A DNA stretch of 64,000 nucleotides, taken from positions 868,001-932,000 of the forward strand of contig JANEZZ010001570.1 of the NCBI GenBank assembly GCA_026122225.1, given 5' to 3'. The stretch comes from Heloderma charlesbogerti (Eukaryota > Chordata > Lepidosauria > Squamata > Helodermatidae). Within the stretch, counting starts at the first letter, position 1. Each line of letters opens with the position of its first letter. The position numbers were made by a program, and so were the translations under genes. Positions 42,553 to 54,803 of this stretch are shown piece by piece. Under the pieces are notes generated by a model. The model searched no databases. It was not told where the DNA came from and was given only the letters and a program-made list of their open reading frames with translations.

Positions 42553-42931
42553 TTGGAACCAATGTCACCCTGGCAGCATCCCATGGGGTCTCTGTGGGAG
42601 TTTTCTCAAACAGCTTTTTAAAAGGTTGAAAAACCTTTTCATCTCCCCCCTGGAATTAAAAGGGGGGGCAAGGCAGCATCTGGATAACATCTTGGAGAAA
42701 AGTACTCCCCACGAGATAGTGGGGGTGGTGGAATCCAGGATTATCTCCCCAGAGCTTTACCAATGAAAAAAGCTGTTCTGAAACTCCTATTTAATAGGAG
42801 AAAACAGGGCTGACGTGTTCCATTGTAATATATGCTTTAAGAAATATCAACAACTCCTGAGGGATGATTTAAGATATATTAACAATATTTGAGAACATCT
42901 GAGGACCTGCAAGATCTGTTTGAAAAGAAAC

Positions 42932-44535
42932 ATGGCTACACTGAGGAGAAGAAAGGGGCTGGCATCACCACCAAATCCCCCCGAACCTCCTGTGTCAAAA
43001 GCTTTGAAAACAGAAGATATAGGGGAGTTATTTACTCTGATAAAGACTTTATCTTTGCAATTTTAGCAAGCCAAAAGGTTGGATTTAATCCAAAATTCCA
43101 TCACTGCCTTGCAAGGAACTGTGGATCTAATTAATGTGTCTTGGCAAAAAATGGAGACGAAAATTAATGAGCTAGAAGACCAAGCGGCAGGGAATGAAAC
43201 TACAACACAAGTTTGTTTTAAAGATGCCTCTGACAGAATTTCTCAACTAGAGGCCTTCACGCGCAGATCCAATGTACGTATTATTGGGATTAAAAATCTG
43301 TCTAATGATGTAAAATTATCTATTTTTGTGGATAAGCTTTTGCATGAGATACTCTCTGTCCCATCTGATTATTTACTTGATATTGAGCAGGCATTTCGTG
43401 TGCCAAATGTAGGGGTGCACGAAAGCCACTTACCTGGTCTCGCAGCTTGCTTCGCGGTGGGGGGGAGGCACTTCGCTGCTCCCCCCGAAATTCAGGCCGG
43501 GGGGGAGGCTTCCCGCCTTGCCCGGCTGAAATTCAGGCCGGGGAGGAGGCGTCTTGCCTCGCCCGGCCGCAAAATAAAAAGTTAAAAAAAACCCGCCCCT
43601 GTGATAGGCTACATGACGATTTACGTAGCCTATCATGGCTAGATCTGCAAAGTCAGCCGTGATAGGATACGTTAATCATCACATAGCCTATCACGGGTGA
43701 CTTTAAAAAAAAAAAAGCGTGTACGCAAATGGCGGCCCCCATAGGGAGCCGCCATTCGCGTTCCTTATTTGGTCGTTGTAGTCTACGTAATCTTTACGCA
43801 GACTATAGCGACCAAATAAGGAGTGCGAATGGCGGCTCCCTATGGGGGCCGCCATTAGCCGTATGCGCTTTTTTTTTTTTTTAAGTCACCCGTGATAGGC
43901 TACGTGATGATTTATGTAGCCTATCACGGCTGACTTTGCAAATCTAGCTGTGATAGGCTACATTAATCGTCACGTAGGCTATCACGGGGGTGTTGTTGTT
44001 TTTTTACTTTTCTTGGAATGGCGGCGGTGGCAGCCGGTCAAAAGACCGGCTGCTGCCCCTGCCCCTGACGAAGACCTGCCAAACCGCCGCCGGGACCCGC
44101 CGCCGGGAGGGACATTCAGGAAAGGTAAGTCCCATCCCAGGGGGGGGGGCGGGGGGGTATGGAGAATTTCTCCCCGAAACTACTTTGGGGGGCCGAATAT
44201 ATTGGCACTCGGCCCCCCAAAGTTTCGGGGAGAAATTCTCCCCCATCCCTAGCCAAATGCTAAAGGGACTGACTATACAATCATAGTCCAATTTGCAAAA
44301 GTCTCCATAAAGAAATATATCCTACTGCTGCACTTGGCAAGAGAGGGTGGAAGCCTTTCCTGGAAACAAGATAAAATTATGTTATTTCCAGACTACATCA
44401 AAGAGGTGGTGAATAAAAGAAGGCAATTCATTAAAGTGAAAAATATGGCAAAACAAATGAACTTACAATATCACTTAAAATATCCTGCTACACTTTGCAT
44501 TGTGTCTGAAGGTCAGATGAACCCTACTACTCTAT
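42932..44535 (+). pseudogene. L1 ORF1 (RNA-binding protein), split by a hAT-type element
   Basis: ORF1p coats L1 RNA as a trimeric coiled-coil RNA-binding protein. A start at 42932 gives MATLRRRKGLASPPNPPEPP, a disordered basic/Pro-rich N-terminus. A TAG at 43064 interrupts it. The same frame continues with a coiled-coil-like segment (DLIQNSITALQGTVD, KMETKINELEDQAAG) and the RRM-like part (SQLEAFTRRSNVRIIGI). The hAT copy enters at 43410. After 44259 the frame goes on with GTDYTIIVQFAK, REGGSLSWKQDKIMLFPDYI and KEVVNKRRQFIKVK, the C-terminal domain. It ends at TGA 44533-44535, probably slightly early because plausible C-terminal sequence continues in another frame to about 44625. Confidence 0.8.
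43410..44251 (+). mobile_element. hAT-type non-autonomous element 14
   Basis: Starts TAGGGGTGCACGAAAGCCAC (A end) and ends AATTCTCCCCCATCCCTA (B end). It has an exact 8-bp duplication GCCAAATG at 43402-43409 and 44252-44259 within L1 ORF1 codons. 842 bp long, with a shortened central palindrome. Confidence 0.93.
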
Positions 44536-44912
44536 GATTCTATGAAGAAGTTTCTAAATCATGAAATGGTGGAGACATGGCTGAACGTAAAAATGCATGA
44601 GATTTCCGTTACAACCCCATGAATTGCAATCTTTAAATAAGCTCTGTTAACTGTTTATGTTTATTCTACATGATCCAGGATAAGTCAGAAGATAAATGAT
44701 TATACATATATTCATTTATTCTCTTTCATCTTTCATCTTTTCTTGCTTTTCTTTTTTATTTCTGTATTCCAAAATACATATGATATGCGGTATTTAAGTA
44801 TATTGTTTGAGGGTGTATTGTGCACATGCATTTATATATCTAGTATAAAATATATTACAGATTGTTGAAGGTTTGTTTTAAGTTTTATTATTATATACCA
44901 CTATATTTCTTT

Positions 44913-44916
<4 letters not shown>

Positions 44917-44956
<40 letters not shown>

Positions 44957-44957
44957 T
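44917..44957. repeat. (CAT)n microsatellite
   Basis: About 13 CAT triplets within the 3' UTR of the L1-type element. Confidence 0.95.
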
Positions 44958-45381
44958 ATTGATATAGACTACTGGGAATGAACTGTAGGCCTGTTTCTTT
45001 GAAATAAGACTGATGATATGATATTGAAATGTAAGGTTGTTTATTAAACTGTAAGATTGTTAATGTTATAGATATAGTTTTTTTAAATAGAATGGCATTG
45101 GAGGCCAGGGAATTTTGGAGTTTAAACTTAATCCTTTAAAGGGGAGGGGGAGGGGGAGGGAAAGGGAAAGGAATTTCTTTTCTTTTTCTTATTTTCCTCT
45201 TTACTTTTCCTTTTTTTTCCTTTTTCCTTTTCTTTTTGTTATTGTTGTGTCCTCATAAGAATATTGTTTGCTGGGAAATTGTAGTATTGATTAAGTTGTT
45301 GGTATTGTTGGTATTGTTTATTCATTTATAAAGATAAAATAAATAAAAATTCATTAAAAAAGAAAAGAAAAGATGTGAGTC

Positions 45382-47852
45382 ATTTATTATACATTCATTA
45401 ACAAAGGATAGCATAGCCTAGAAGGTATGACTATTTGTCCCTGTGATGACTTTCTGAGTTGAGTCCAATTGTGACATTCCCCTGATGGAAGCAGTTCCAT
45501 CAGTGAAAGCAGGATGGGCAATTTTGAGCCCCCCTCCATGCCCATAAAATCTGCTCCAGAGGCTGGGAAACCCTCCAAAGCATATTGTCCTGAGGCATGG
45601 AGGGCTGCAGGGGGAAGAGAGAGGGAGAAAGCCCACCACGCTAGTTGGTTTCCACCAGTATGATGTTAGATGCAAGCCACACTCAAGATTGTTACAGCTG
45701 GACTTGGTGAAGGAGGTGAGCTCCTAGAATTTAAGGAAATAATCAACATTTGCCTGGTGAAATATTAAATAGCTTCTCATGACCAAGCTTGTGGGTAGTA
45801 GTTCCATGCTGATCACTTTATCAGCTTTCAACTTGTCTTCAGCTTTTCTATATTTTGTTCCGTACAGTATCATCATATATAACAGGCTTTGTAGCCCTGT
45901 AACCTTAGGTGAAGAACATTAAAACAAATCAAAACTATATATATATATATGAAAAAACCATGGAAACCCATTCCTGTGTCATTTCAGGTCTGTTGTGTAC
46001 CTCCCTCATCATTCAATCTGATGTAGATATACTGTACATTACCAATATATGCAGAGCATTTTTGTGCTTTCTATTACATGACTTTAAAGAGTACTGACCC
46101 TACTAGATGGTGTTTATTCAGCTTGCAACCTTTTTCAGATTTAATAGGCAATCCTTCATCCAAGAGCAAACAGCTCTTAACAGGCCTCCGATAGATCTTT
46201 AAAGTGTTTGTTGTCAGCGCTGCTGCATTCCATTTCATTTATGACCTTTTTTAGGGTGAAAAACTACCTTCCTTCTTGCCTCTAAATGCTTGGGTGATAG
46301 AAAATGGAGAGTCCAGCCACTTGTTTATAAGCGTACTGTAAATTCTATTTACCAGTAAGAAATGAGAGTATTAACTCTCATTTTGTTGTTGTCATTGTCG
46401 ATGGCTAAAATGTACAGACTTGGAGAAAAAAAGATGAAGGTTTTTAGTTGTTTAAAAGTGTATCATCACACCAACAACTCTAGTGTTGTGTTTGTCATTT
46501 GTATTCATATAGATGGCATTGCTTTCCCATATTAAAGAATAAGATGTCAATATTCATCCCAGTGCAAATGTAGATTATAAAGTGTATAAAAGCTTGTGTT
46601 GGGGTTGGGTACAATCACTGAGATTAACAAAGGCAACCCTCTCACTAGTGTTATCTATGTGCTAAGTTCTAACAACAAAGTTATACAGAGAGGCTTTCAT
46701 AGTATCTGTAGAACAGCAAGATAATATTTACCTAGGCCGTGTTTCCACGACAACGGAAGGGTGAAGCAAACAAAGGAATACCGGATTTTTCATGGAATTG
46801 TCATGGCACCGCACAGGGCTCCATGAAGGACTGTACCACACCATTATAAGTCGCTGACAGAAGCATACTTCTGGGGGGGGGGGGATTGGAAGTGAACATA
46901 CTGGGAAGGGCTGCTCAACCAATAAGAGAGGCTTCCCCCACCAGGCTTTACTCCCCTAATGGCAATCTCAGGAACAAGCCTCATTGACAACAATGGGAGT
47001 TACTTCTGAGTAGACTTCCCAGACCTATGCCCAATTCCACCCATTTGTTTTCCTTTCCCTCTAAATACCAGGCTTCTGCTTTAGCAGACACCCCTGAATA
47101 AATGCGCTATCACACAATAGCACACTTTCAGGAAGAAGCCTCGCTGACTACAACAGGAATTAGCAGGAACCCCTGAACAAATGCACTATTTACTTTTCAT
47201 ATATGGGGGATAAATTTGAACTGTTTTCTCCAAAACAGAAATCACATATCTGAAAATATTGCTTTATATTTCTAGAAAGTATGGTAGAATGGAATAATGA
47301 AAGGCAATTGTAAAATAAACCTTGAAAGAATAATATTCACAGAACCTAAATAAGCATTTCTGAACAAGCTTTCCAGATGTTTATAAACAAAAGCAATTTT
47401 ACTTGACAGTTACTTAAACATTTCATATTTCTTGGAGTCTGCTCTACTTATGGAAAAGTTAAAAAAAACAAGTTTGTGGTTAGTGGGCTCTTGTTTTGCA
47501 AAATCTAATGGAGTCAAAACATAAAACTCTGAAAGGTTCATGTTCCTTAAGAACAAAATAAGGGAAATTGCAATGCCTTTGTTTAATCTTGCAAAGTCTT
47601 CTCATGCAAATTGCCTTATCATTCAAGTTAATACTGAGTCAGCATGAATTGGCCAAGTGTAGCACTGTAAGCAAATGCAAGTGATAAATACAGATACAGT
47701 CTGTCCTCTGAATGCATCAGCATACATGAGTCAATCTCCTTCACTGTATTGATGTGTGCGCTGTGCAGCCCTACATACAAAGAGAACAAGCAATTCCACA
47801 TGTGCTTCACAGTTACCCCCCCCCCCATAAGGAACCACTAGATAACAGTTAT
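45382..47852. other. Unassigned, mostly unique AT-rich sequence
   Basis: No exon-like frame. 46960-47050 contains TGGGAGTTACTTCTGAGTAG, a word of a common sauropsid interspersed repeat. A (CT)-rich tract occurs at 45140-45240 just left of this interval, and a G run at 46876-46884. Nothing else is supported. Confidence 0.45.
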
Positions 47853-47860
47853 ATACATTG

Positions 47861-49152
47861 TAGGGGTGTACGAATCCCACTCACCAATCCATTCCAGGGC
47901 ATCGGCAGTGGGGACGAGGCGCTCCATCCTTCTCCTCAGAATCCTCCCCAGCTGGCTCCACTCTGCGGTGACACCGCGGAGCCACCAGTAGGGATGGTGG
48001 AGATTAGAATTCCACTATGGATTCCAGTGAGGCTGGATTCTGTAGAATCCGGCCCCACAGAATCCGTGGCGGAACGGCCTCCTGCCCACCCGCCCTCCCC
48101 CGCGGAATCCCCTGGGACGGCATTTACCTGGGGCAGATGTGGTGGATGTGGCGGCGGGTGCGGTGGTGGCGGAAACGGTGGCGGCGGATGCGGTGGGTGC
48201 GGCGGCGGGTGTTGCGGTGGCGGATTCAGCAGCGGCGCGTGCAGCGGCGGCAGGTGCGGCGGGTTCGGCGGTTGTGGCAATGGCGGGTGGTCTCCTGGCC
48301 GGCCATGGCCGGGCACAGCATATGCAAATGGCAGCAGCTACGGTGGCCACCATTTGCGTTAGCTATTTTTCACCGTTATAGCCTATGTACGTAGGCTAGA
48401 ACGGTGAAAAACTAAACAGCGAATTCAAATTGTGGCCGCCATAGCCACCGCCATTTGCGTATGTGCTTTTTTTTACTTTGCCGTGATAGGCTACGTAAAT
48501 ATTTATGTAGCCTATCATGGTTAAGTACAGGGACACAAACAGCGGCGGCTATGGCCTCCGCCATTTGTGTCCCGGCTGCCCAGCGGCTGGATGTCTGGCT
48601 GAAGGAGGAGCCAGCTGGCGGCTCTGCGGAATCCCCGTGGAGTGAAGCTGGCTGGGCAGGACTCTGGGGGGAGGGACAGAGCGCCTCCCCCCACACCGCA
48701 AAGCAGATCCGCAAAATGGTAAGTGACTTTCATACATCACCAGCCAGGGCTGACGCAGGTGGAATTCCAGCCGCAGCCAGGCTGCTGCAGCCACAAATGG
48801 GGGCCGCTACGCCGGCCGCCATTTGCATGGCTGTCAAGCCGTGATAGGCTACGTAAGTATTTATGTAGCTTATCATGGCAAAAGGAAGCCACACAAATGG
48901 CGGCTGCTATGACGGCCACCATTTGCAGCTGGGAGACCAGCCGGAGCTGCCGCCACCAGAGCTGCTACCGCATCCGCCACCGCCACTGCCAGAGCCACTG
49001 GAGCTGCCACATCCACCACCAGGTAAGCTCCGTCCTGGGGGGATTCCACGGGGTGGTGGTGGGGGAGGCCTTTCCACCACAGATTCTGGGGGGCCGGATT
49101 CTAAGGAATCTGGCCTCACTGGAGTCCATGGTAGAATTCTCTGACATCCCTA
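47861..49152 (+). mobile_element. hAT-type element 15 (outer copy)
   Basis: Starts TAGGGGTGTACGAATCCCAC (A end) and ends AGAATTCTCTGACATCCCTA (B end). It is flanked by ATACATTG (47853-47860) and ATACACTG (49153-49160), one mismatch. The 1292 bp include a nested copy at 47989-48738. Subfamily features are ACGTAAGTATTT hairpins and CAGCC-rich blocks. Confidence 0.85.
47989..48738 (-). mobile_element. hAT-type element 15b, nested in element 15
   Basis: Starts TAGGGATGGTGGAGATTAGA (B end) and ends near GTAAGTGACTTTCATACATC (A end, last bases lost). The left flank is GCCACCAG (47981-47988). The right flank retains only ACCAG (48739-48743) followed by resumed host sequence, so the right target copy is partly deleted. 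The GCGGCGG-type triplet tract at 48140-48290 gives spurious frames. Confidence 0.7.
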
Positions 49153-49410
49153 ATACACTGTATCTTCTTTTGCTGGTGTTTCCTCAAAGCAATCTGATTG
49201 TTTCAGTATACCAAGGTGCTTTGGATCCAATCAGATGAACATATTATGGATGCAAGACTATGCCTGCAGATCTAAATCATTCTCCTTTCAGTTATGGATA
49301 AGAAGAGAAGGCCTGAAAATGCTCAACAAGCAAAAAAAACAAACAAACAAACACCTTTTGAAGTTGACAGTTGTGTTAAAGCAGGCACTAAATGAGGTGT
49401 CCGCTAGAAG

Positions 49411-50313
49411 TAGGAGTGCACAAAAGCCACTTACCTGGTCTCGCAGCTTGTTCGTGGGGGGGGGAGGCGCTTCACTGCTCCCCCCAAAGTTCAGGCTGGG
49501 GGGGGAGGCTTCCCTCCTTGCCCGGCCGAAATTCAGGCCGGGGGGGAGGCTTCCCGCCTCACCCGGCCGAAATTCAGGCCGGGGAGGAGGCGCCTCGCCT
49601 CGCCCAGCCACGCAAGAAAACGTTTTTTTTAAAAAAACACGCCCCCGTGATAGGCTACGTGACGATTAATGTAGCCTATCATGGCTAGATCTGCAAAGTC
49701 AGCCATGATAGGCTACGTTAATCGTCACGTAGCCTATCACGGGTGACTTAAAAAAAAAAAAAAAGCGCGTACGCAAATGGCGGTCCCCATAGGGAGCCGC
49801 CATTCGCGTTCCTTATTTGGTTGCTGTAGTCTACGTAAATCTTTACGTAGACTACTGCGACCAAATAAGGAACGTGAATGGCGGCTCCCTATGGGGGCCG
49901 CCATTAGCCATACGCGCTTTTTTTTTTTTTTTTTAAGTCACCCGTGATAGACTATGTGACGATTTACGTAGCCTATCATGGCTGACTTTGCAAATCTAGC
50001 CATGATAGGCTACATTAATCGTCACGTAGCCTATCACAGGGGCGTTTTTTCTTTTTTTTTTAACTTTTATTGGAATGGCGGCGGCGGCAGCCGGTCAAAA
50101 GACCGGCTGCCGCCCCCGTCCCTGACGAAGACCTGATGAACCGCCGCCGGGACCCGCCACCGGGAGGGACATTCGGGAAAGGTAAGTCCCGTCCCAGGGG
50201 GGGTGCGGGGGGCAGGGGGGTGCAGAGAATTTCTCCCCAAAACTACTTCAGGGGGCCTAAGACATTGGCGCTCAGCCCCCAAAATTTCAGGGAGAAATTC
50301 TCCCCCATCCCTA
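49411..50313 (+). mobile_element. hAT-type non-autonomous element 16
   Basis: Starts TAGGAGTGCACAAAAGCCAC (A end) and ends AAATTCTCCCCCATCCCTA (B end). The flanks are GCTAGAAG (49403-49410) and GCTAGAAA (50314-50321), one mismatch. 903 bp; closest in layout to element 14. Confidence 0.9.
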
Positions 50314-50520
50314 GCTAGAAACCTTTTGTGTTAAAAGCTCCCCCACCTTTATCTTTTCTTTTTCTTTTTCTTTTTAAGCAAAAGTATACAATGTTTACTG
50401 GATCATCCCAACTACATGTTTGGTGACACTCACAAAAATTCTAAAAGATTCAATAAACACACACAAAAATGGTGGCTTACAAACAGAGTTAAGGCTATAC
50501 AGTTTTTAACCAAGCACCAA

Positions 50521-50546
50521 CACACACACACACACACACACACACA
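50521..50546. repeat. (CA)n microsatellite
   Basis: Thirteen CA units. Confidence 0.95.
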
Positions 50547-50640
50547 TGGAAATTGTGACCTCATAAGCCTTAACACAACATCCTCCCTTAGGAGGCAGAA
50601 AATGCAAGTGAAATTCTCATTCTCCCGAAGCAGATAAACC

Positions 50641-51960
50641 ATGTGGACTGGAATTAGGCAGAATAGAGAATTTTTTGGCTTTGTACATGAGCAGGTTGAG
50701 TATAAAACAGCTTTATATGCAGGTGATTTGTTGTTATTTATTAGTAGGTTAGAGTCTTCACTTCAGTATCAAAAATTAATAAGTTTAATTGATACCTTTA
50801 GTACACTTTGGGGTTATATTAATAATTGGTTGAAATCTGAATTAATGCCTGTAGGTAACATCAAGATACCCAAAGTAGTTACTAATTGGCAATTTTGTTG
50901 GTGCCCAGAAGTGATAAAGTAGGTTGGTACATTGGTGCCTGGAGATATTACAAATGGTTAAACTGAATATAATTGCTTTACTGGCAGAAATATATATTGA
51001 CTTGGAAAGATGGGCATCACTTAATTTAAGTCCTTGGAGTATGGTTAACATGCTTAAGATAAATGTCTTGCCACACGTAATTTATGTATTGCATAGTATT
51101 CCTTTATATATGTCCCAAACATATCAAAAACTTTATGCAGCATTTCTGAATTTTATTTGAGGGAGGGGTGTGGTCTTGTCCCCATTTTTCATTGAAGAAG
51201 ATGCAATTGTCAATTAAAGAGGGAGGATTTTATTTTCCAGATCTTAGTTTATAACATAAAGCTTATTTGTTGACCTGCACTAATGATTGGAAAACAACTT
51301 TTTTCTTTTAATACTCCTCCATGGGGTGTTTTGGAGTCAAATTATTTGGTACCCCTGTCTGGCTGGATGGCATTAGAGTCTAGGTATATTAAAAAGAAAG
51401 GAATGGCTCCATTAAGAATTTTTGCAGTGAGAGGGAATGCAATGGCTTGTCAGCTGCAGTTTGATCCATATTCTCATGCTAAATTAACTTTATGAGAGAA
51501 TTCAGTTTTGAAAATAGAGAGACAACATTTCATGTGGAGGAGTTGGGCTGATAATACAATCCAGATCAATTAATAGGTTTGGATGCTGAATTTTTTTAAT
51601 CAATTTCAGTATCGCAGATTAGATACCATTTACTATCTAGGGCTAGTTGGCAGTACATCCAGCCAGCATTTGCTGGAGTGTATGTATGGGCCATCAGTGA
51701 TGGCTGCTTTAGTGCTTCCTGCACTGTTGGAGGATTACTTGGTTCTGTACGGAAAGCTAAGCCTACAATAGCTGTTTATAAAAGTCTTAAAGTAAAGTAG
51801 ATGTTCAGAAGGTCAGAGATTAATGGAATAAGGAGGTGGAATGCTCCATACAGTTGAATCAATGGAGGGTTGACTTAGCTTCTATATGAACTATTTCTGT
51901 AGACTTAAAACTGAGACTGATTCAACAAAAAATTATGTTTCACATATGTTGGACATTATT
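50641..51960 (+). pseudogene. L1 ORF2 fragment (RT palm to C-terminus), decayed
   Basis: Reads as the later part of L1 ORF2. YKTALYAGDLLLFISRLESS is motif C, with the catalytic first Asp changed (YAGD in place of YADD). INNWLKSELMPVGN follows, then after frameshifts IDLERWASLNLSPWSMVNML, INVLPHVIYVLHSIPLY and WGVLESNYLVPLSGW, the thumb and C-terminal region. Several stops and shifts (50920, 51157, 51493) show great age. No 3' tail or target duplication was found. It is not contiguous with the ORF1-only L1 at 41.7-45.4 kb, and the two hAT-type elements between them carry their own target duplications. Confidence 0.75.
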
Positions 51961-52324
51961 GAATATATATACTCAGAATAAGTCCTATTGAAGTGACCTC
52001 CCTTCTCCCTCCCAACAGCAAGAGCTCTCCAGCTAGAACCCAGACTGCAGCTAGACCTACGCTACTGCTTTATAGCAGTATTGAAGTGCACTGATAACTG
52101 CTGGGGCACATAACACTACAAAAGCAATATATCAAATGTGTAATTTCCTGCTTTTTATTCCACATTATCCAAAATACTGCAACGAAGTTCTGTGTCCTAC
52201 AAGGTATAAATGGAGAAGAGGGATATAGCGTTACCAGGATGGGATCATAATGATATGACACAAAGAGTAGATCTGGACTTGTCTCCTATTGTCCTCCCAC
52301 CCCACAACATGTGCAAGTAACTTG

Positions 52325-52649
52325 AAATTTATTTATTTCATTTCTATACCATCCAATAGCTGAAGCTCTCTGTCTCTGTGTTTCCTTCCCTATGGCTGTG
52401 GTTCACCTCAAGTCATCCCCTGTGCACATGCTCAAAGGATCAATGCTGCCACTCATTCCAGGCAGGAGTGCACACAAGCACGTTTTAATCAATGAGATTG
52501 AAATGCACACATTTAAAAAATGTGCACAAATCTTCATGCAAAACGAAAAAAAGCTAGATTATCTGATATGGACGCAGGTTAGAATGAGCTTGGAGGTAGA
52601 AATCAGAGAAAGTAGATGAGCTTGAGTGTTGCTGATTCACACATCCCTA
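52325..52649. mobile_element. L2 tail (minus) and hAT-subfamily right end
   Basis: 52325-52372 is the minus-strand 3' tail of an L2-like LINE (TTTATTTCATTTCTATACC, then AATAGCTGAAGCTCTC). 52440-52649 ends GCTGATTCACACATCCCTA, the same right end as at 40859, preceded by similar TGCACA-rich sequence. No left end or target duplication was found. Confidence 0.5.
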
Positions 52650-53549
52650 AGCTGACATCACTCAGAAAGTGGGCATGGGATGGCAGGACAGTTGAGTTAC
52701 ATGAACATTTTCCCCATCACTACTATGGAGCATTTACAAGTCACCTTGAAGTTAAAAAAAAATGTTTTACAAATCAGCCTTACGTTTTACTCCATGTTTC
52801 CCTTCAATATTGTAACACCTATAGGAAAGACAGAAGCGGATGATTCTTGGGACTCCCACAAATAGACAGTAAATGCCTCTGTATTTGCAGGTGATAACTG
52901 ATAGTTGCCAAGGAAACATGTGCTATATATAGGGAATCAACTTAATTTTGCTGACAAATGGACAAAGCTATAGCAAATGACAAGATGGCAATTTGACAAT
53001 CTAAGGTGGGGTTAGTTAAGGTTGGCTGAGTCAGTATTCGGGTTATGAGAACATAGTCCATTTTCAGCAATGTTAACCCTTTACCAAAGCAACTCTCGGG
53101 TGGTTTATCATTTTCATCAGGGCCACTTTTCTAGCTAAAAGATTTGACGTGTGCAGTTGTCAACCATTTCAATGGAAAATGTAGGCAATTCATTTTCAAT
53201 GCAATTAGTGCTTGATGTGCACGAGCTGCTGCTGCTCAGCATTTTGTTTGGTGCTAATTAAATGGTGTAATTAAATGCAGCCACCATTCCCTTTTTTTTT
53301 CCTTTGGTAACATCAGATTTAAAAAGTGGGTTGGGGTGGGGACTGTGGGGGATTGTCTGATTAACTATGAAACTAGAAGCCCACAGGTAAGGAATTCGCT
53401 GGTTTGTTGAATGTGTGCAGTTCAGAGCATATGTGGAAATGGCCAGTGGGGCATGGCTGGCCAGCATGATTCCATGACCCCTTCTTACATGTTTTCAGTG
53501 CATGAGGGGGATTGCATGAACATTTCTAATGTCATAGGAATGAACATCA

Positions 53550-53737
53550 GAAGTTGCCTTATATTGAGTCAGACCAGTGGTCTATCTAGCTAGCCCAATA
53601 TTGCTGAAGCTGACTGGCAGCAGCAGTCCAGGGTTTCAGACAAGAGTTTTTCCAGCCCTACCTGGAGATACTGGAGATTGAACCTGGGACCTTCTGCATG
53701 CAAAACAGGGGATCTACCACTGAACTATCCCCCTGCC
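53550..53737 (-). mobile_element. tRNA-derived SINE (minus strand)
   Basis: On the minus strand, GGGGATAGTTCAGTGGTAGA resembles a Pol III A box and GGTTCAATCTCC a B box about 40 bp further on, as in a tRNA. A tRNA-unrelated body (GGGCTGGAAAAACTCTTGTC, AGACCACTGGTCTGACTC) ending AATATAAGGCAACTTC follows. Such SINEs are common in squamates. The family name is left open. Confidence 0.8.
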
Positions 53738-54470
53738 ACATCCTTTCTGCTGATAGTGCACAGCTCTTCCTGTTTTTAGGTTTTACTTCAGTTCTAATTT
53801 CTCCTTTGCTCCAACTCCATGAGCATTTCTACATGAGGTTTTTGTTGCACTCTCATGACTGGACATTCACAGAACTCTACAGGTCCTTTACACAATGTTG
53901 TCAACCCCCAGGAAGTCTTCCGTACTTTCTGGTCTTTATCCTGGTTTTAAAAAGATTGGACATAATGTGGTAAAAAATGTTAATGCGCTTTAATGGCTGT
54001 GTGAAATTGCACAGTTCTGCTATACCACAGCATCATCTAGAGGCTGTATAATGAAACACATAGAACTTGCAGATAAAAGAAGTCCCAGGAAAAAAAGCCC
54101 ATGTCAACCCATAATCCTGCAAAGAATCTGGAAGCAGAAGCTCCAGTAGACTGCGGGATAAAAAGCCTGGTGTGGAGAAGCCCCACGTCTAAACTATGTA
54201 CTGTTTCCTCTGGTTCCCATTCTTCTACTAATTGCCTACTTCCCCCACTTTGTGGTATATGCTCTGGTTCAGAGATTCTCTAAAACTATATTGTCAGTAT
54301 GTTGGCAACCACTAATTTCCTGTTTACTGTGTATACAGTCAGATTTCTCCTAAAACGAGATACCATCTAAGAGTAAGCTCAGTACTTTGCTCCTGATATG
54401 GGTAATACAGAATTCTATTTCTTAAGACACACTCTTTCAGACAAGATTTGACCTTTTGTCTGTTACTACA
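53738..54470. other. Unassigned; possible small MITE 53820-54175
   Basis: CATTTCTACATGAGG near 53823 and GGTGTGGAGAAGCCCC near 54168 are weakly inverted and resemble the ends noted at 35774-36122. No coding potential. Confidence 0.3.
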
Positions 54471-54803
54471 AAGTTTTATTTATTTATTTATTGAATTTCT
54501 TAGTTGCCCATCTGGCTGGTCACCCAGCCACTCTGGGCAATCTACAGCAATACAATTTTAAAACAATACAATTCTACTTTAAAACATCATATTTCTAAAA
54601 ATACCCTAACCCACCTCAAATGCCTGCCTGAACAACCATGTTTGTAATGTGTGGCGGAAGCTCAGTAAAGAGGGGGCATGGCAGAGTTCCATAAGGAGGG
54701 AGTTCCACAGAGTGGGGGCCACCACAGAGAAGGCCTTCTCCCTCATCCTCACCAGCCTAGCTGTCCTGGCTGATGGGACAGAGAGAAGGCCATCCGAGGC
54801 TGA

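Larger units (their letters stand above)
41653..45364 (+). mobile_element. L1-type element with ORF1 only, holding two hAT-type elements
   Basis: Flanked by an exact 17-bp duplication AAGAAAAGATGTGAGTC at 41636-41652 and 45365-45381, typical of L1 endonuclease cleavage at TT/AAAA-like sites. It starts GATGACTTCCAGTTGGAACC and ends with an A-rich tail (AAATAAATAAAAATTC). After removal of the hAT copies at 41673-42552 and 43410-44251 (and one target copy each) it is about 1.97 kb: 5' UTR, ORF1 (42932-44535) and 3' UTR. The roughly 3.8-kb ORF2 expected in L1 is absent. Confidence 0.8.

Noticed and set aside
42029..42629. Gly/Ala/Val- or Pro-rich frames
   Set aside because: They come from a CCGCC-type tract inside hAT-type element 13 with exact TTGGAACC duplications; frames open on both strands.
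44515..44545. CTATGATTCTATGA, similar to a CR1 tail
   Set aside because: It lies in frame with L1 ORF1 C-terminal sequence and no CR1 body precedes it; the match to the CR1 tail is probably coincidental.
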